A stretch of 64,000 bases of DNA from Mermis nigrescens (GCA_036768485.1 JAVLUZ010000142.1:2303259-2367258); one strand, 5' to 3'. Numbered from the stretch's first letter, positions 24,052 to 36,104 are shown. Program-made: numbers and translations. Notes: generated by a model not told the origin, from the letters alone.

Positions 24052-26758
24052 TAGCGCGTTAGCGCGTGCCTATAATATACTTGGGTACCCCCAACACCTG
24101 TGCACCCCCCTACAGCTATAACGGGACACTTCTGGAAGGTGCGGTTTTCGTTGAAAGAAAGATAATAAAAAAATTCGCTGCCCGTGTTTTTTCGTTTTCT
24201 TGAAACTCAAAATTGACTGTGTAAAGAAGGTGTAAAGTTTTTGTGTAACGTTATAACATAGGACAAATTTTGGGACCTTTTTACTGCGGCATGTGGACAA
24301 CTGAGTATTGATGACTCGAAGGATTGAACAGGATAGGATAATAGAGGGATGAATTCTACAGATGTCACTTTTTTGTTTTTTGAAATTCGCATTAGTTATC
24401 GAACGGCAGTGTAAAGAGTGCGAAAATCTGGGGGTGAAAAAGCACTTTTTGGTCGAGTTTTTCAACCTTCCTATGTCCGATACTAACTCCGGTTATGAGG
24501 TTTTTAAAATGTTTTCTGACAGAAATGTAGAGCGGATCAAGGGCTACATTCTGCATATAAGCAAAGTCTTCTATGCTCTATGGTGAGTTAGATCCTGGGG
24601 TTTAAAGTTTACACTCTAGTGGATGGTGTAAAAAAACGGATTTTAACTAAGATTTCTCTGCCAAATTTTTCCGCTTATGAGTCAGTGTAAATCGAAGACA
24701 GCATTAATAAAGTGCCTCACAGGGGCTAAACATCGCAGCAAACCGCATTTAAAAAAACGCAATATTGAGTTATTTATGGGGGTGTAAAGTTCGAAATCAG
24801 AGGTAAAAAATGGGCGAAAAAACACGTTTTTTCCGAAGTTTGATTGATAAATCATACCAAATAATTTTTGCAACAGAATTTTGGCGCACAGGAATGTACT
24901 ACGATTTAAAAGCTACAAATTGTACCAAACCGAATTTCTTTAAACTCAATGGGGAGTTCGGTACGGAATTTTAAAGTTTACAGTGTTCTAAATGATGGAA
25001 AATACGTTTTTGTTGCGTTTTTTGTTCGCCACTTTCTCCGTCCAGAAGTCGGGATAAGTCTAATAAGAATAAAAATAAAGTGCTTTATATCGGGTGCATG
25101 TCAAAGCAAATTGTCTATACATTAATATTCAGCGAGTGTAAAGTCAAAAATTTGGAGTTTAAAATGCGCTTCTGTCTTGTTTTTTCTGCCTGCTTCTCCG
25201 GTTACGAGTCAGGGACATGCTTATCAAGTCTAGAAATGGACCAGGAACCAAATTTGATATGCCAGTCTGGCGCATATGTTTACACTCTACGGTGTTGTAA
25301 AGTAGTTTACACCAATTGTTAGTTTGCCCATAGAACATTATGTAGACTTAATTTTTTCATAAATATTAATCGTAATATCGGAACAATATCAAAATTACGA
25401 ATCTGACTAAAATCTTCTTTACACTAGGTGTTTACATGAAGTTTACACAACATATGTATTTATCTTCGTTTTTGAGCATTCCAGAAACCTAATTTTTTCC
25501 TGGAGTCTAGAAGTTTTCAAAGGATCGAATGTGAGACGTCACGTAGGCGCGTTTGTTTACATCCAACAGTGATGTAAAGTAGTTTACACTCATTGTTTAT
25601 ATGTCCTCAGACCATTGTAGAGACATAATTTTTTCATGAATGTTGATCATAATATCCGAGTAATTTTCTACACTGCATGTTAGCCTTTGTTCTAGAGCAT
25701 TGCAAAAACCGAAATTTTTTCCTGAGATTTAAAAATTTACAGGGAATGAAATATATACGTCAGTTGGGCGCGCTTGCTTACACTCAGCAGTATTGCAAAG
25801 TGGTTTAAACCTAATGTTTATTGTCTTTAAAACATTATGGAGACTCATTTTTCCATAAATGTTGAAAGAAATATCGGAGCAATATCAAAATTACGAATCC
25901 GACTAAAATATTCTTTACGCTATGTGTTTGTGTAAAGTTTACATTACGTGTTAACCTTAATTCGATAGACTTGCAGAGACTTTGTAACTGAAGTCAAGAA
26001 ATTTTCAAGGATTCATATGTGAGACATCAATTAAGTGAGTTTGTTTACCCTCAAAAGTAATCTAAAGTGATTTAAAAATTATGTTCAAGTGTCCTTAGAT
26101 CATTGAAGAGATGTAATTTTGTCTTAAATGGGTTGCATTAAAGTTAAATCCTTCTTAGCCGTGTTTATAATATGTTTCACAAAATCTTGTACATGGAGGG
26201 CTATCGTTTAATTGATGTAAATTGCCTGCAAAAGTGGTTTAAAATGAACCACCAACCACACTACTGTGCACAGAAGTCGACAAAGATATGCAGCTTTATT
26301 GTAATCATGTACATTAATAAGCCGTAAACTGTTAGTATTCTCTACACCTAGTAGTTGTGTAAAGTTTGCACTATTCATTTGTTGTTAATATGTAGTCTAT
26401 ACTACAAATTTATTTTACTACCAAATCAAAGCGTTAGTGTTCCTTACATTTGATATTTGCGTGAAGTTTTTGAATTTTTGCCGAAAAACTTTGCCTTCTA
26501 ATTTACCAACATCCCGCCTTTTCCATTTTCTTAAAGTTTAAAATCTTTTATAAGTTCTCTTAATAATTTAATGGTAGGTTTTAACTTTAAGTTCCTCTTG
26601 GTTTACAACTCTCGCTTAGCAAGCTCATTTTTCAAAACTTTTTCATAGTGATCAGATTAGTCGCGTTTAGTTTGGAATTGGTGGACGGTCGTTATTTTAT
26701 TACTCGGCTTAAATAAACCAAGTGACTATCTTTTGATTATTTTCTTTATCGCAAATTC

Positions 26759-26825
26759 AAACACCCAATTTTCAATTTGAAAATTGATCCAATTTTCAAT
26801 TTGAAAATTGAAAATTGGGTGTTTT
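26759..26825. repeat. 67-bp AT palindrome
   Basis: ACACCCAATTTTCAATTTGA is followed by its reverse complement, with the inner word TTTTCAATTTGAAAA itself palindromic and repeated twice. It lies inside composite copy 1. Confidence 0.85.
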
Positions 26826-27132
26826 CAATTTCAAAAGTCACAACACATTGTGCTTGTGTATTGATTGAGTGAGGATTTGCAATGTGAATTCGTTGGTTAA
26901 ATATTTGTGCTTGATTATAAGTGAACTGCACATTAAGAAGAAATAACTTAATGCAATTTTAATTTGAAAATGGATGGTGTCAATAAGGTTGTCTTGTTTA
27001 AAAAGGATAATGCTGATGTTAAGAACAATATTGTTTTCCGCGTTCTTGGACTGTTGTCATTATTGTGGCATGTTACTGATTGTGTTTACTGACTGATGTA
27101 CTGAAATCACGCTAATTAAAAGTAGTGTACTA

Positions 27133-27914
27133 GCAAAGAAAAATGCTCCGATGGAACAAAAAAGATGAATATACTTGGAATTGTGGATTATTATGGATGT
27201 AAAAGGAGGGGACTAGGAAAAATCTACCTAAAGTCGTAAAATCTGCTAAAAATCACACTTTCTCTAAGCAACGCAAAAAATCGAAGTATATTCTGCGGCC
27301 TCTAAAAAGTGTCTTTTTTAAACAATTTTCAAAATTTCAGATAATAAACGAAATCTATAATGTTTCCTTTTTTAAATTGCTGGCAAGTAGCAACACTGAG
27401 TAGCTTCGTATCCTGATTGAAAGAAAACTTAGTGGTATTGTATTTAAAGTTGTTTTATTTTGCTATGAGCATTATTGCAAGCAAAGCAGGGGCCGATTGA
27501 TTAGTGCACACAATCGTTACGGGCATGCTAGTGTACCTACATTTAGTCTGTTTCAAGTCAACTCACGCGTTTCCTACTGTTTTGAACCAACAATTCTTGC
27601 AATTGTTTTGGATGCATCGATGTTTGCTATTTCATTCAATTGGCTTAGAAAGACTGTTACTCGATATCATTTCCCATAGCTGCTGCATAGCTAACGTGCT
27701 GCTTTTTCAATCATTTTTATAGTTAAATATTTATTCTAATGTGTTGACCGCAGAATATACTTCGATTTTTTGCGTTGCTTAGAGAAAGTGTGATTTTTAG
27801 CAGATTTTACGACTTTAGGTAGATTTTTCCTAGTCCCCTCCTTTTACATCCATAATAATCCACAATTCCAAGTATATTCATCTTTTTTGTTCCATCGGAG
27901 CATTTTTTCTTTGC
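27133..27914. mobile_element. TIR element with TA borders, copy 1 (782 bp)
   Basis: GCAAAGAAAAATGCTCCGAT at the left is matched by its inverse at the right; the inverted repeats run about 170 bp. TA stands on both sides (27131-27132, 27915-27916), as in Tc1/mariner-type elements. The ~440-bp interior is not protein-like; ORFs at 27497-27722 have no motif. Copies at 31927-32688 and 54134-54892 are similar in length. Confidence 0.8.
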
Positions 27915-28176
27915 TATTAGGTAGGTATACATAGGTATACTTCAGTAAAACAATGTAGTTATTTTGTGTAATACTTACATAATGTACATTCATAACGATC
28001 CAATATTTCTGGCGAAACAAAGTTCGTTAAACTTGTCATTACTTTAGGCAAGTGAAGTATGTAAGTAGGTTATAAGTTATTTACTTATTTTACCTAATAT
28101 GCATGTCTTTGAATTGTTATTATTTAACTGAAGTGCAAAGGACTGATCAGTGTGTATTAGTTGCTATATAAACTTA

Positions 28177-28718
28177 ATGCGAAAGATTTCCCTAACATGT
28201 GTCAAATGTACATGTTTTATCATACCTTGCTTTCTGTGGTACATATTATTTGCATATTCCACACGGAAGTTACCAATTGGTGATAAAGCGATACCGCACG
28301 TAAATAACTTAAAACAGGAAGTTTATAAAATTCCTTATAAATCCCTCTGCTCAAAATCAGCTTTGAACTACAATTCTTCGTTGATTGGAAATGAAAACAA
28401 GTATTCGGATTGTGCGCAACTTTTGAATGGTGATCGAGAATTTATTTGCAAATGGAATATGTTTACCGAAGTTCCAAATATCGACGAAGAAATGTATCGA
28501 AAATTCCGATCATGTGATAATTGGAGACGTACTCGGAAATATCCATTGAAGCCGAATTCAATATCGGAGGCAAAATTTCCCTTAGCGTTTAGTATTAGCA
28601 TGTATAAAGACGTGTACCAAGTGGAGCGATTAATCAGAAGCATTTACTGGCCGCAAAATATTTATTGTCTACACGTTGATGAAAAATCTGACAACTGGAC
28701 ACGCGCTGCTATAGAAAG
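28177..28718 (+). CDS. core-2/I-branching GlcNAc-transferase (GT14), exon 1
   Basis: The start ATG at 28177 gives a type II membrane protein: five residues of tail, then a hydrophobic anchor at about residues 6-28 (CTCFIIPCFLWYILFAYS), then a Cys-containing stem and the GT14 domain from about residue 133 (FPLAFSISMYKD, VERLIRSIYWPQNIYCLHVD). The family adds beta-1,6-linked GlcNAc to O-glycan core 1 or poly-LacNAc in the Golgi. Stem sequon NSS is present. Upstream frame positions before this ATG lack another ATG. The exon ends ..GAAAG|GTAATT, phase 2. The hydrophobic pattern fits animal C2GnT better than the longer xylosyltransferases. Confidence 0.88.
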
Positions 28719-29275
28719 GTAATTATCACAACTTGAACTCGATTTTGGTTGCCTCAATTTCTTTAGTCGTACGTACATATCTCACAAGAACTAAGTTACC
28801 GCTTCGACTGTCGAAGTTTAGGTTATTCATCACACTTTTTGGACATGTTCGTTTCGTTGTCTTTCTTACGAATGAACGTGTCCCAAACTCAAGTGATGAA
28901 TGGATATCAAACAGTTAGTGCAATCTCTGAATAAAGCTCCTATACGCAAATTCAAATTTATGGTTAGTCGACAAAGTATTTTTTAACTCAAAATTCTGCC
29001 GCGGGAGTGTTTTGCCGCTAATGAATTTTTTATATATTAAAACAATTTTCTATACATAAAAATACATCCTGACATAAAAAAGTCCATTCACTTCGACTAT
29101 CATACATAGGAGGGGTTTATTAGTCTGCTCAACAATAACTTAAATATTTACATTGAAACTGTAGGTATTGATCAACAATTTTTATGCTTTTTGCTTGGTG
29201 GAATCAGTTGGCGAAAAATAATGCGCAACAGCTTTCTTCAAAAAAATTCTCTTATGATTTAAGCGTAATTTTTAG

Positions 29276-29587
29276 ATTGAGCAAATGCTTTCCCAATGTG
29301 TTCGTAACGAAATCGGAAATTGTTTACTGGGCTGGTTATGGAGTGCTCAAGGCTGTGCTGAATTGCATGAACGATACGTTGCTTAAATATCCGGACCATC
29401 GTTGGCGATATTTCATTAATTTATCGGGACAAGATTTCCCATTGAAGACAAATCGTGAAATTGTGCAAATTTTACAGGCATTAAATGGTTCCAATGATGT
29501 CGAATTACAGTATGAAATGCAATTTAGTCGCTATTGGTATCTTCACACACCTGTTTTCGACCGTGATGGCCTACTAGTGACACACAG
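29276..29587 (+). CDS. core-2/I-branching GlcNAc-transferase (GT14), exon 2
   Basis: The acceptor gcgtaatttttag leads into A-TTG-AGC.., which completes the Arg split at exon 1. The 312-nt exon ends CACAG|GTTGAG in phase 2. It encodes FPNVFVTKSEIVYWAG, LNCMNDTLL, WRYFINLSGQDFPLKTNREI and LNGSNDVE, the most conserved core of GT14 (compare vertebrate ..ADLNCM.DLL..W.Y.IN..G.DFP.KTN.E.V..L..LNG). A small intron of 557 bp separates it from exon 1. No stop or frameshift is seen. Confidence 0.9.
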
Positions 29588-30766
29588 GTTGAGTAACTTC
29601 GTTTATGTTGCTTTTATGAGAAGAATTATATCTTAGATGATTAAATGAATGTTTCTGTAAACTACAAAATTTTAGATTAAAAAGCGTAGGTAACAATTCC
29701 AATCTTTCTCAGCAGAGATACAACCTTGTTTTTATGTAAAGGTGTATAACATCGTAGGTAGCGCGATAGCGCTACCTATAATATACTTGGCCTCCTTTCT
29801 TCTTATATGTTTATCACAGCGAGTGCGAAATCTCCCCCCTCACAGCTATAACGGCACACATCTGGAAGATGCGGGTTTTTTTAATCGATGGATAATTAAA
29901 AAATTCGATGTCGGTCTTTTTTTGTTTTCGTTTACACTCAATACCGAGTTAGCAATGAGCGTGTAAAGTGTAAACCGAAAAATCGAATAATTTTCGGAGG
30001 GCCAATTTTTTTCAAAATGTTGCCCCCGAGCTGTAGATTACGAATCTGACCTTAAAATTTCTTTACACTCGATGGTTGTTGCACAAAAGTGTAAAGTATA
30101 CTTATTTTTTACTCTTTGCGTGTCCTTTAGCTTATCTAACTCAATTTTAGTTTCTGTGCAGTCCAATCAGTTTTATAATGTAGAGGGTTGCAAAATCTCA
30201 AAACCGAATTTTTTTGTTTTTCTTATAATGCGATATTTCTTTATCTGTGATCGTTTTAGTGTAAAGGGTTCGAGACGAAAAACGATATTTCTTCGACTAC
30301 TCCGCCAAGTAGGCAGAACATGCTAATTATGCTTAAAAGGTGCCCTGACCGTAGCGTTACAGATCCCAGATTATTTTGTTTCCATACACCCAATATTGCG
30401 GTATTAGCACAAGTGTAAAGTTTACACCGAGAAGCATTTTTGCGCCCAGAGCGTCGTAGATGATGAATTTTTTTAAAAATGTTCTTCGTAAGGTCAGAAT
30501 AACGAATCTGACATTTGAACTTCTCTACAGTCAGTGTTTGTTGAGGTATGCAGAGGTGAACGTTGAATTATACCTACATCTATTTTCTAATGCCGATAGA
30601 TAACTCCGTATTGCATATTGTTCGATCAGATTTTCCTTATTTCAGAGGTTTTTGACTCTCTTTAATAAATAATTATTTTTATCATCATAAATACACTATT
30701 CTTAAAGTTCAGTAGAATGATGAATATTTTTCAAAATAGTATAATCAAGCTGAAATTTTCCGATAT

Positions 30767-30851
30767 GTCGAGTTGGCGGAGTGGTTGACAACTCCGTTCT
30801 CGGATGCGGTCTTACGAAAAGAATGATGGTTCGAATCTTCCGAATGCTGAC
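30767..30851 (+). pseudogene. tRNA-Ser/Leu-like sequence, degenerate
   Basis: The 85-nt length fits a tRNA with a long variable arm. A box A-like TTGGCGGAGTGGTTGAC and box B-like GGTTCGAATC are spaced as in tRNA-Ser/Leu, and a run of six T follows at once, as for a Pol III terminator. The acceptor stem pairs only in its first four positions, and the anticodon and T stems are poor. A decayed tRNA or the head of a tRNA-derived SINE is likely; a working tRNA is not. Confidence 0.45.
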
Positions 30852-31926
30852 TTTTTTCATTTTTTTAATTCTCTCGGCAAAACCATGCACTTCATTTGAC
30901 TTATTAATCTATTTAGGTCCTGCAGATAGCACTTTTTTGTGTTTTAAATTTTGCCTCAGTTCTCGAATGGGAGTGTGAAGAGTGCGAAAATCTGGGGGTG
31001 CAAAGACGCATTTTGGCCGAGCTTTCGACTTGTTTATGTCTGCCAACAACTCCGGTTATGAGTTTTAGGAAATTTGTTCCGACAGATATGTACTACGGAT
31101 CAAGGGCTATCTTGTGCTTACCAGCAAACTTTTCTACAATCAATACGCAGTCAATACCAGGGTTTTAAACTTTACACTCTAGTGCATGAGTAAAAAAACA
31201 GATTTTGTCCAAGATTTCTCTACAAACTTTTTCGGTTATGAGTTGGGATGAATTGAATAAAATAGAAATAAAGTAACTTCTAATGGCTACACGTCGAAGC
31301 AAGTCGCGTTCAAAAAAACGTAATATTGAGTTGTTTATGGGGTGTAAAGTTCGATTCTGAGGTGTAAAGTGGACGAATAAAACAGGGTTTTTCATATTTT
31401 CATTGGTTAATCATATCAAATATTTTGCGGAACATAAGTTTGGCACATGCAAACGTACTACAATCAAAGGGCAACATACTGGCCCGAACCGAATTCATTT
31501 ACATTCAATGGGGCGTTAGGTTCAGATTTTTAAAGTTTATTATGTGGTGGACAGTGGAAAATACGTGTTTGTACATTTTTTGTTTGCCACTTTCTCTGTT
31601 CAGAAGTCGGGCGAGGTCGAATAGGATAAAAATGAAGTACTTTCTAAGGGGTACGCGTCACAGCGAATAGCGTTTGTTTACATCAGTATTTAGCTTTTTC
31701 GGGAGGTGTAAAGTCAAAAAATGGGGGAGTTAAACGTGTTTCTGTCTTGTTTTTTTCAGTCAAGTTCTGGGTTATGAGTCTGGACATAATCTAAAGTCTA
31801 AAAATGAACCAGAAACCAAATGTGATACGCCAGTTTGTTTGCACACAACAGTGGTGTAAAGTGGTTGACATGTGATATTTATTTTTTTGATGTACTGAAA
31901 TAACGCTAATTAAAAGTAGTGTACTA

Positions 31927-32688
31927 GCAAAGAAAAAATGCTCCGATGGAAGAAAAAGATGAATATACTTGGAATTGTGGATTATTAAGGATGTAAAAGG
32001 AGGGTACTAGGAAAATCTACTTAAAGTCGCAAAATCTGCTAAAAATCACACTTTTTCTAAGCAACGCTAAAAATCGAAGTATATTCTGCGGCCTCTAAAA
32101 AAGTGTCTTTTTTAAATAATGTTCAAAGTTTCAGATAAGAGTGTATAAACGGAATCTGTAATGTTTATTTTTTTTAAATTGCTGGCAAGTGGCAACGCGG
32201 ACTAGCTTCGTATCCTGATTGATAGAAAACTGAGTGGTATTGTATTTAAAGTTGCTTTATTTTGTTTTGAGCATTAAAGCAAGCAAAGCAGGGGCCGATT
32301 GATTAGTGCACACAATCGTTAAGGGAGTGCTAGTGTACCTACATTTAGTCTGTTTCAAGTCATCAAGTCAACTTACGCGTTTCCTACTGTTTACAACCAT
32401 TCATTCAATTGGCTTAGAAAGACTGTCAGTCTACTCAACATCATTTCCCATAGTTACTGCGTAGCTAATGTGCTGCTTTTTCAATTATTTTATGGTTAAA
32501 TATTCATTTTAATCTGTTGGCCGCAGAATATACTTCGATTTTTTGCGTTGCTTAGAGAAAGTGTGATTTTTAGCAGATTTTTGCGACTTTAAGTAGATTT
32601 TTCCTAGTACCCTCCTTTTTACATCCTTAATAATCCACAATTCCAAGTATATTCATCTTTTTTGTTCCATCGTAGCATTTTTCTCTGC
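31927..32688. mobile_element. TIR element with TA borders, copy 2 (762 bp)
   Basis: It has the same ends and long inverted repeats as the 782-bp copy, with TA at 31925-31926 and 32689-32690. Compared with copy 1 it lacks about 20 bp of interior and has scattered changes. Confidence 0.8.
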
Positions 32689-33019
32689 TAGTCACTTTAT
32701 TATCAGGTTCCTAAATAGCCTGTTTCACACAAGTTTGGGCATACATTTTATAAACTACATATGCACGACAATTAGCCGACAAATTGTGATTATAGCATTG
32801 ATTTGAATATAATTATCGTAATTCGTCGACTTGCTTTCGAACAAAATCTTAAAACTATGCCCAATTTTAAGTGAAACAGATAACAGTTTTAGTAATCTTA
32901 ACTCAATCAAAAACACTGTCTCATTCATTCAATGATTATAGATTTCTGAGTGTTTTGATAAGGTTGCTTATACTTCAGTGTTTACAAAAGCTAGATTTAT
33001 TTAATTGTAATTTTATTTA

Positions 33020-33125
33020 CATGCGACTTCAGTGAATAAAGCGAGATAGGATTTGAACCTGGCTCAGCTGGTCCCACCAATATGTCTGAGATTTAAGTCA
33101 GATCAAACCAGAAACCAATGTTGAC
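33020..33125 (-). pseudogene. possible tRNA-Leu-like fragment
   Basis: On the minus strand GGTTCAAATCC (box B-like) lies 3' of TCTGACTTAAATCTCAGA, which resembles an anticodon arm with TAA in the loop, plus a long variable-arm-like stretch. The D arm is not convincing. It may be a decayed tRNA-derived repeat. Confidence 0.3.
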
Positions 33126-33440
33126 AGAATTGCGATGATAGCATTGATCTGATATATGATTATCGTAACCCTCAGCTTACTGTCGATGAAAATTCTGAGA
33201 ATTCATACACGAAGTTATGTGAAGCAGATATAGGTATAAATTGTAACACTGCAGTGCCATAATTAACCTTTTGAAATTTCCCAGGGATGGCAATTTTAAC
33301 CCAGAAATACTACCATGTCATCCTTGTCTACCGTAAAAACTTCCAGAAACCAATTTTCTAGGTTTTTACTGTTCATATTATTCATCTGAATGTGTTTGCC
33401 GATTTTTCAATGCGTATAGCATCATATTTTGCGTTTTATT

Positions 33441-33487
33441 TAGGGGTGGCAAATTCACTCCACTCCAGGTCTGAATTTGCCACCCCA
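33441..33487. repeat. 47-bp hairpin with hAT-like end sequence
   Basis: TAGGGGTGGCAAATTCA and its inverse TGAATTTGCCACCCCA flank 14 bases. TAGGGGTGGCAAA resembles hAT terminal repeats. The surrounding bases do not show an 8-bp duplication. It may be a minimal head-to-head remnant. Confidence 0.7.
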
Positions 33488-33799
33488 TTCTTCTTGCAAT
33501 CGGTATCAAATGTGAATTTCGTAGAAGGCTTTGCTGTTTTAATTTTAACGTACACTGATCTACAATCTGGCCAATTAAGAGCTCTAGCGAGTAAGTTTAT
33601 GAAAAGTTATTCCAATATTAAAGGCGAAAAAGGTAGCAATTTCACCCTAGTTGACACATTTATTAATCAGGCACGGGTTTAAGCCTAGCAAGGTAGTCAG
33701 AGAATATTGAAAACGGACCATGTTTTTTGCACAGGGGTATAACTACTTTTAATGATCGAATGCATCAATGAATTTCGCTTGTTTTGTTTGTCACAACAC

Positions 33800-33920
33800 A
33801 TGGACGTGGGAGTTACGGTGATCGAACCCACAGAATCCAGAATTCTGCCTACCCCAGAGTTCAATCTTTAAAATTTTTCCATGCTCAGACAGAAACGTCA
33901 AAAATGGTGTTTTTGCTAAT
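33800..33920 (-). mobile_element. MITE family A, diverged fragment
   Basis: It starts CATGGACGTGGGAG and keeps CAGAAACGTCAAAAATGGTG. The remainder is too diverged to find a second end. Confidence 0.5.
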
Positions 33921-34537
33921 ACTATCAAATTTTTGACCCTTTTGTAGCCTTTAAAATTTATTGACTTCAGTTGACACTTCAGAATTTCGACTTTGTCCAT
34001 GTTTATTATTACTAATTTATATAAGTTCAAATTCCAGAAATGAGTTAAATTCTTATATACATTATACGTATAACATTTGCCCAAAGAGAAATTCCTGAGT
34101 TGTTATTAATAAGTTGAATCCCAGCGTAAAATAGCTTACGCATTAACATTTATACTCGCCCACGATTGTGCTTACTTGCTAATCAGATAAATGCCCAATG
34201 TGCTATGCTACTTGCTTTGTTTAAGAAAGTTGTATGGTTTTAGAAATTGTGAAAACTATAATAACTACGCTAAAATCAAACAAAAAAAAGGAAAAAAGTA
34301 AATTTTTGCATTTTCGCTAGGTAACCATAAGAAAAGTAGAGAGCCAGTTCCCAAATCTAAAGAAAATCGACTCTGACGTCTTCTGCATTGTTTTTCCTGT
34401 CGGATCAGTGACTCAAAAAGTCTGCTTCTCCAAATAAAATGCCAGCGTTGCTGTAAATTATCCAAAATTTGTGCTGCTCATTTGCTCAAATTTGAAAATT
34501 CTTCGCTTAAAAATGTCAATTCGGTCTTTTTCTTCAG

Positions 34538-34740
34538 ACCTTTGTATAAAAAATCAAAGCTACCAGTGCCGAACAATCTGATAATTTATAAGGGAAATTT
34601 GGCAGCATCTTTGAGCAGACAATTTGTTGAATTCATGCTTAGTAATGAGCAGTCGTTAAGGTTTATCAAATGGCTGAATGGAACTGATACGCCTGACGAG
34701 CACTTATGGACAACGCTGAACCACAACGTCGTAATTGACG
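34538..34740 (+). CDS. core-2/I-branching GlcNAc-transferase (GT14), exon 3
   Basis: The acceptor tctttttcttcag gives ACC-TTT.., the first A completing AG-A (Arg) from exon 2. The 203-nt exon encodes KLPVPNNLIIYKGN, LSRQFVEFML and DTPDEHLWTTL. In C2GnT the Glu of the (S/T)PDEH motif is the catalytic base, so the active-site residue is present. It ends GACG|GTAAAA in phase 1. The total so far is about 352 residues against roughly 430 for the family. The last 80 or so residues, with the C-terminal cysteines, should be in one more exon, which I did not find. The giant palindrome starts 0.4 kb downstream and may have pushed that exon far away or replaced it. Confidence 0.88.
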
Positions 34741-35148
34741 GTAAAATCAACTTTTCTGCACGATCAGATGAAGTAAGCGAGCGAAAAAATCATTTTAAAA
34801 TTCTCTATCTGCGAAATCATTTCTGTTTTTACTGAACCATTGGAGTTTCTGTAATTGTATTTGGAAATAATTGATATATGTGTGCGAAATCGGTCTTCCT
34901 CATTAAGTGAACCGTGAAGAAAGCTTTTGAGATATCACGATTAAGGATATATAAAAACTAAAAAACGGTCTATTCATCCAACTAATCTTTCTTTGTATAC
35001 TTAAAGCAGCGGAGGAGTCAGATCAGATAAATTTAGACATTCCCTTCTCACTGCCCCACAAATCTGCAGCTTGAATAGACTTCTTGGCTTGCACAGTAAG
35101 GGCTAACAAAAAGAACCTGAGTCATGGACTGTCACTGTACGTATAGCA
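34741..35148. other. no gene seen between GT14 exon 3 and the palindrome
   Basis: I looked here for a C-terminal GT14 exon and found none. The sequence is AT-rich without repeats I recognise. Confidence 0.5.
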
Positions 35149-35402
35149 TAAGTAGTAATGGCTGGCAGCCTGGGGTGCAACGCTGTAGGATAGGCTGTGT
35201 TATAACATAGGCGATGACGTAAAAATCTGCTCCCTGAGGTAAGCTGAGGGAGCAACGTTAAAGAACACGGGAAAGGAGGGGTGTATAAGGGTAGGGGCTC
35301 CCACAGCGCCGCCTGTTATAGCATGGTCTATCTTGCAGTGTTGTTCCTCAGGTTGCATGGTCGATCTAGGGGTATCAGCTGGTGTGCCAAAAATGCATAA
35401 AA

Positions 35403-35549
35403 CAGGCACGTGTCTGGCCGTTCTACTTGACCAGCACTGATTTGGAAGGACTAAGCCCAAAAATAGCACGAAAGAACGTTTAAAAAGTCCGATTTTTCTG
35501 AATTTTGGGGGGTCAGGCAGGACCCCATTCCCGCAGATCTACGTGCCTG
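35403..35549. mobile_element. MITE family C in left palindrome arm
   Basis: The ends are CAGGCACGTGTCTGGCC and GATCTACGTGCCTG, flanked by CATAAAA on both sides (35396-35402, 35550-35556). The interior shares AATAGCAC..AAAAAGTCC and CTGAATTTTGGGG with the copy at 60914. The right-arm partner spans about 42782-43190 and is split by a family A insertion. Confidence 0.7.
35512..35523. other. probable transposon excision footprint
   Basis: The sequence (minus strand) is GTCCTGCCTGAC. The right arm has, at this same site, a family A MITE between two copies of GTCCTGAC. Removing the element with two bases of each duplication leaves exactly GTCCTG+CCTGAC, the classic form of a hAT-type footprint. 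Confidence 0.75.
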
Positions 35550-35655
35550 CATAAAAATTATGTATCTGGTCAAGCATTTTTCCGATTTTCGCCCTATTTT
35601 ATCTAGAAATTTTCCTTGCCGAGATGCCCCCTCGTGCATGTCTTGTATGTATTAT

Positions 35656-35883
35656 TTACTGTTCGAAGAAAGCACGTACACAACAAGTCACGAATGATGT
35701 ACAACTAAGTTTGCTAAAAATTACAATAAAAATGAACGAGGCAGCCATATAGTTCAGCGAATATATCGGATATGCCGCAAACGTGATCTGTTTCGTTTGA
35801 GAAATACGATATGACAAATCGTCGCAGGTTGAACATGAAAAAATTCGCAGTAATTTCAAGTGATTTTGAGGATTTATGAGCAT
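35656..35883 (-). pseudogene. left-arm partner of the 136-codon ORF, truncated by a stop
   Basis: It starts at the internal Met (MLINPQNHLKLLRIF..). The upstream half is cut off by TGA where the right arm has CGA. The remaining 75 codons differ from the right arm at two residues. Confidence 0.5.
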
Positions 35884-36104
35884 CTTATCCGTAGATGCGA
35901 AGCAGTACGGTTCTGGGGGTCAACCTTCAGCCTCAAAAATAGGCATAAATTGACAGTCATTGCAGCAAAAAATTTTAATTTTTATTATTTCCCAGGAACT
36001 TTTCCATTTAGGTCCCCTCTCATAGGTGTTCATCTCGTCTCTCCACTCATTTGCATGGGCCTGCATACTACCGAAAACTTTGCCGTTTAAAAACAATTAT
36101 TGAT

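Larger units (their letters stand above)
24052..27914 (+). repeat. composite GTGTAAAG repeat, copy 1 (3.9 kb)
   Basis: The left end is a near-palindrome TAGGTAGCGCGTTAGCGCG followed by CCTATAATATACTTGG and, 45 bp later, ACAGCTATAACGGGACAC. The body carries many copies of GTGTAAAG, CTTTACAC and TGTAAAGTTTACAC spaced roughly 80-300 bp. The right end is the 782-bp TIR element. Copies 2 and 3 have the same order of parts. A 40-codon ORF (start 26970) sits just before the TIR part and is only partly preserved in copy 3. Copy 1 ends 260 bp before the start codon of the GT14 gene, so it may hold or disrupt that gene's promoter. Confidence 0.8.
29755..32688 (+). repeat. composite GTGTAAAG repeat, copy 2, in GT14 intron 2 (2.9 kb)
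   Basis: The left end is the palindrome TAGGTAGCGCGATAGCGCTA..CCTATAATATACTTGG, better preserved than in copy 1. Then come ACAGCTATAACGGCACAC, the GTGTAAAG-rich body, and the TIR element at 31927-32688. Orientation is the same as copy 1 and the same as the gene. It fills much of the 5-kb intron 2. It also contains a tRNA-like sequence at 30767 that I did not find in copy 1. Confidence 0.8.

Noticed and set aside
24052..27914. GTGTAAAG words as a host gene's regulatory array
   Set aside because: The same body occurs in three copies at unrelated places with common ends, so it belongs to a mobile repeat.
30767..30851. Functional tRNA gene
   Set aside because: Acceptor, anticodon and T stems do not pair well enough, so I list it only as a tRNA-like pseudogene.
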